The position numbers and the translations under genes are program-made. A stretch of DNA of 17,029 nucleotides, taken from NCBI GenBank assembly GCA_036584525.1, contig JAZHDG010000067.1, positions 1 through 17,029 of the forward strand, read 5' to 3'. Below the pieces are notes generated by a model. It had not been told where the DNA came from. It saw only the letters and a list, made by a program, of their open reading frames with translations, and searched no databases. The DNA comes from UBA6181 sp016934015 (lineage in GTDB: Bacteria > Bacillota_I > Bacilli_A > Acholeplasmatales > Acholeplasmataceae). Below are positions 15,186 through 17,029 of the stretch, one piece after another (position 1 is the stretch's first letter; every line of letters starts with the position of its first letter).

Positions 15186-17029
15186 CTAATTTAGATTTTG
15201 GTAGATATAGACTTCGGAAATAGTAAATGTACCAACTTCTGAAACAAGTTCTCCACCTAGTGTACCGAAATCAAGTTCAAGTTTAACATCTGTAACTTCA
15301 CTTGATACTGTAAATTCTACATAGATTGTATTTGTTTCTGCAGCAAAGACAGCAAAATCAACGGAACCATCAGGTAAAATTGAACCCCAACCTGCATTTG
15401 GTAATACAAGGTTAACACGTAGGTCACGATCTACTGACGAATCAATTACGATCTTTAATACATAATTGCCTGGTGCAATTGAATCAATCATTTGATAGAA
15501 ATGAGGAGTCCATGGATCAGAACCTAAAGTTGTAACGTTAATGACAGCATCACCGTTTTCATCTAATACCATTGTACCTGCTGCTGAACCAGAATTATCA
15601 TAATTAAATGATGGAACAGTTGTTGCATCACCGTTAATAATCAGATTTGGAGCATCGGTAACATCTTTTTCAACGATTGAAATGTTATCAAATGATACTT
15701 TACCAGCTGCAAAACTTGCAGTTAATCCTAATTCAAAACTTAAAGTAAGTCCACTAATATTTTCTGTAGTGGTTGTAAATTCATAAGTGTAAGTGTCCAT
15801 TTCAGTTGTTAACATTACACCTAGTTGTTCAAGTACATTAAAGTAAGTCACTGGAACCATTAATTTAACATTAATATCTCTAGCAACTGAAGCCATCGCA
15901 TCAAATGTTAAAACATAAGTTTTTTCAGCTTCTAAATTAATCATAGTTTGATTAAATTGAATTGCCCAGTTAGCTTCACCGGATTTATCTGTTTCAACAT
16001 TAAATGTTCCACCAGTACGATCATAAGTAACAGTTGGCATATCGCCCCAGTTTTGATACCATACAGTCCAACCATCTTCAATTGTTCCATTAGTAATGAC
16101 ATCTTCTAGAATAGCTTCTTGTAATTTAACTTCACTGAATGTTACTAAACCGTCAGCAAATCCATCTTGACTACCAAGTTCAAATGTTAATTTCACATCA
16201 TGGCTCACGTTTTCTACTGTAAATACAAATTCAACAGTTTCTTCTGTAGTCTTAAGATCAACTGCATCAAATCTTGCATAAGTGATGTAAGGTTCACCAT
16301 AGCCGAGTGCTATGTTCATCTTACGAGTTACTTCTGATTGAACAGTGACAGATAGACGATATGTTTTACCTTCAACTAAACTGAGTCCATCTTGGAATAA
16401 TTGTACAGCCCATGCTGCATCTCCACCACCAGTGATATCCATTGTATAAACGCCATTTTCTGTATCAATTGCTGATACAACTACAGGAGGAGTACCCCAA
16501 TCTTGTGACCAAACACCCCATTCAGGAGTTTCTTCATCAAGTGCGGCTTCAAATGATGGATTAACAATCAAATTAGTATCACTAAATTGCATACCAACGA
16601 TTTCAAGAATCATCTCTTTAGTAGCCACATTTCCAGCTGAGTCCTCAGCAGAATATGTTACAGTAAATGTTCCTGGTGCAGATGTGTCGAGTTCATCAAT
16701 GACATTGTTATCTTCATCTGTAATCACATAAGTGACGTCTTCAGAGATATCACCATCGATTAAGTCGAGAGCCTTGACACCTGATAAAGCATCAAATTCA
16801 GCATCAACCAAAATTGAACGAGTGTCAGAAACACCGGATAAAATTGGAGCTGTTTCATCTGAGTCAGGTGATACTTCAGTAATTTCAAAATTATCAAACC
16901 ACATGGTTGCATTAACTGCAACACCATTTACTAGACCTAAACCAAATAGTATGCCACCCTTTTGGTTATCAAGATCCATTGTAAATACGAAGGATTGTGT
17001 TGTCCATTCTGTTGTAATTGTGTGTTTCA
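15186..17029 (-). CDS. Secreted protein with tandem CBM4-like modules and an Ig-like domain (5' end missing)
   Basis: C-terminal 613 residues of a larger protein; the frame stays open to the window edge and the true start lies beyond 17029. An internal Met at 16979 falls inside a CBM strand (TTEWTTQSFVFT before it) and is not the start. Visible parts in order: the end of a first CBM4-like sandwich (to about 16875); an Ig-like DUF5011-type domain (about 16855-16600) with DGDIS, GTFTVTYSAEDSAGN; and three CBM4-like modules at about 16583-16116, 16109-15669 and 15653-15189. Each repeats a pattern of W, then Q or Y, then K/N-TY-x-L or NYVLK and a basic-D/N-I/L-x-V/I-x-L strand. Family 4 modules bind beta-1,3, beta-1,4 or xylan chains. 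No LPXTG anchor or membrane span is present at the C-terminus. A glycosidase domain could precede, or it may be a pure binding protein. The stop is TAG. Confidence 0.85.
   Translation of the reverse strand, partial: KHTITTEWTTQSFVFTMDLDNQKGGILFGLGLVNGVAVNATMWFDNFEITEVSPDSDETAPILSGVSDTRSILVDAEFDALSGVKALDLIDGDISEDVTYVITDEDNNVIDELDTSAPGTFTVTYSAEDSAGNVATKEMILEIVGMQFSDTNLIVNPSFEAALDEETPEWGVWSQDWGTPPVVVSAIDTENGVYTMDITGGGDAAWAVQLFQDGLSLVEGKTYRLSVTVQSEVTRKMNIALGYGEPYITYARFDAVDLKTTEETVEFVFTVENVSHDVKLTFELGSQDGFADGLVTFSEVKLQEAILEDVITNGTIEDGWTVWYQNWGDMPTVTYDRTGGTFNVETDKSGEANWAIQFNQTMINLEAEKTYVLTFDAMASVARDINVKLMVPVTYFNVLEQLGVMLTTEMDTYTYEFTTTTENISGLTLSFELGLTASFAAGKVSFDNISIVEKDVTDAPNLIINGDATTVPSFNYDNSGSAAGTMVLDENGDAVINVTTLGSDPWTPHFYQMIDSIAPGNYVLKIVIDSSVDRDLRVNLVLPNAGWGSILPDGSVDFAVFAAETNTIYVEFTVSSEVTDVKLELDFGTLGGELVSEVGTFTISEVYIYQNLN

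Noticed and set aside
16977..16979. ATG as the start of the CBM protein
   Set aside because: The frame is open to the window edge and the upstream residues complete a CBM-like strand, so this Met is internal.
2444..17029. A SusC/SusD-type glucan system
   Set aside because: No TonB-dependent receptor or SusD-like protein is present; the lipoprotein and ABC permease make-up fits a cell with a single membrane.

Overview
The window is AT-rich and every supported gene lies on the minus strand, so transcription runs from position 17029 toward position 1. TGA and TAG are both used as stops: TGA ends the genes at 4412, 8828 and 9715, and TAG ends those at 10592 and 15186. The standard bacterial code (table 11) therefore applies, which excludes the Mycoplasma/Spiroplasma code in which TGA is tryptophan. 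Lipobox signal peptides, MalF/MalG-type permeases with no ATPase gene beside them, strong purine-rich Shine-Dalgarno sites and low GC point to a low-GC Firmicute or a code-11 relative of the Mollicutes (Acholeplasma/Izemoplasma-like). That placement is an inference and no marker gene is present to confirm it.

Positions 17029 to 1323 hold one very compact gene run that looks like a beta-glucan (laminarin-type) capture and uptake locus. In transcription order it contains: a secreted protein with tandem CBM4-like modules, cut by the window edge; a lipoprotein solute-binding protein; a 1018-residue membrane-anchored protein ending in a second solute-binding domain; a MalF/MalG-type permease pair; a membrane protein with an NHL-type propeller, a TPR-like helical region and a YIP1-like multi-span domain; a large exported DUF5696-like protein; a second MalF/MalG-type permease pair; and a GH16 endo-beta-glucanase lipoprotein. 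Junctions within the run are overlaps or gaps of 1 to 13 bases. The one exception is a 69-base gap holding a strong hairpin, directly after the first solute-binding protein gene. A rho-independent terminator at 1266-1313 closes the run.

A working model, by inference, is as follows. The GH16 lipoprotein cuts beta-1,3-glucan at the cell surface, the CBM protein binds the polymer, and the two binding-protein/permease sets import the oligosaccharides. The propeller/YIP1 and DUF5696-like proteins would act as accessory extracellular or membrane parts. No ATP-binding subunit is encoded here, so a shared MsmX-type ATPase encoded elsewhere would be required. No regulator gene and no operon promoter is visible; both may lie beyond position 17029.

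Positions 1172-165 hold a separate gene for a CorA-type divalent cation transporter, with its own extended -10 promoter and terminator. Positions 1-131 show nothing I can support. No tRNA, rRNA, CRISPR array, insertion sequence or phage gene is visible.
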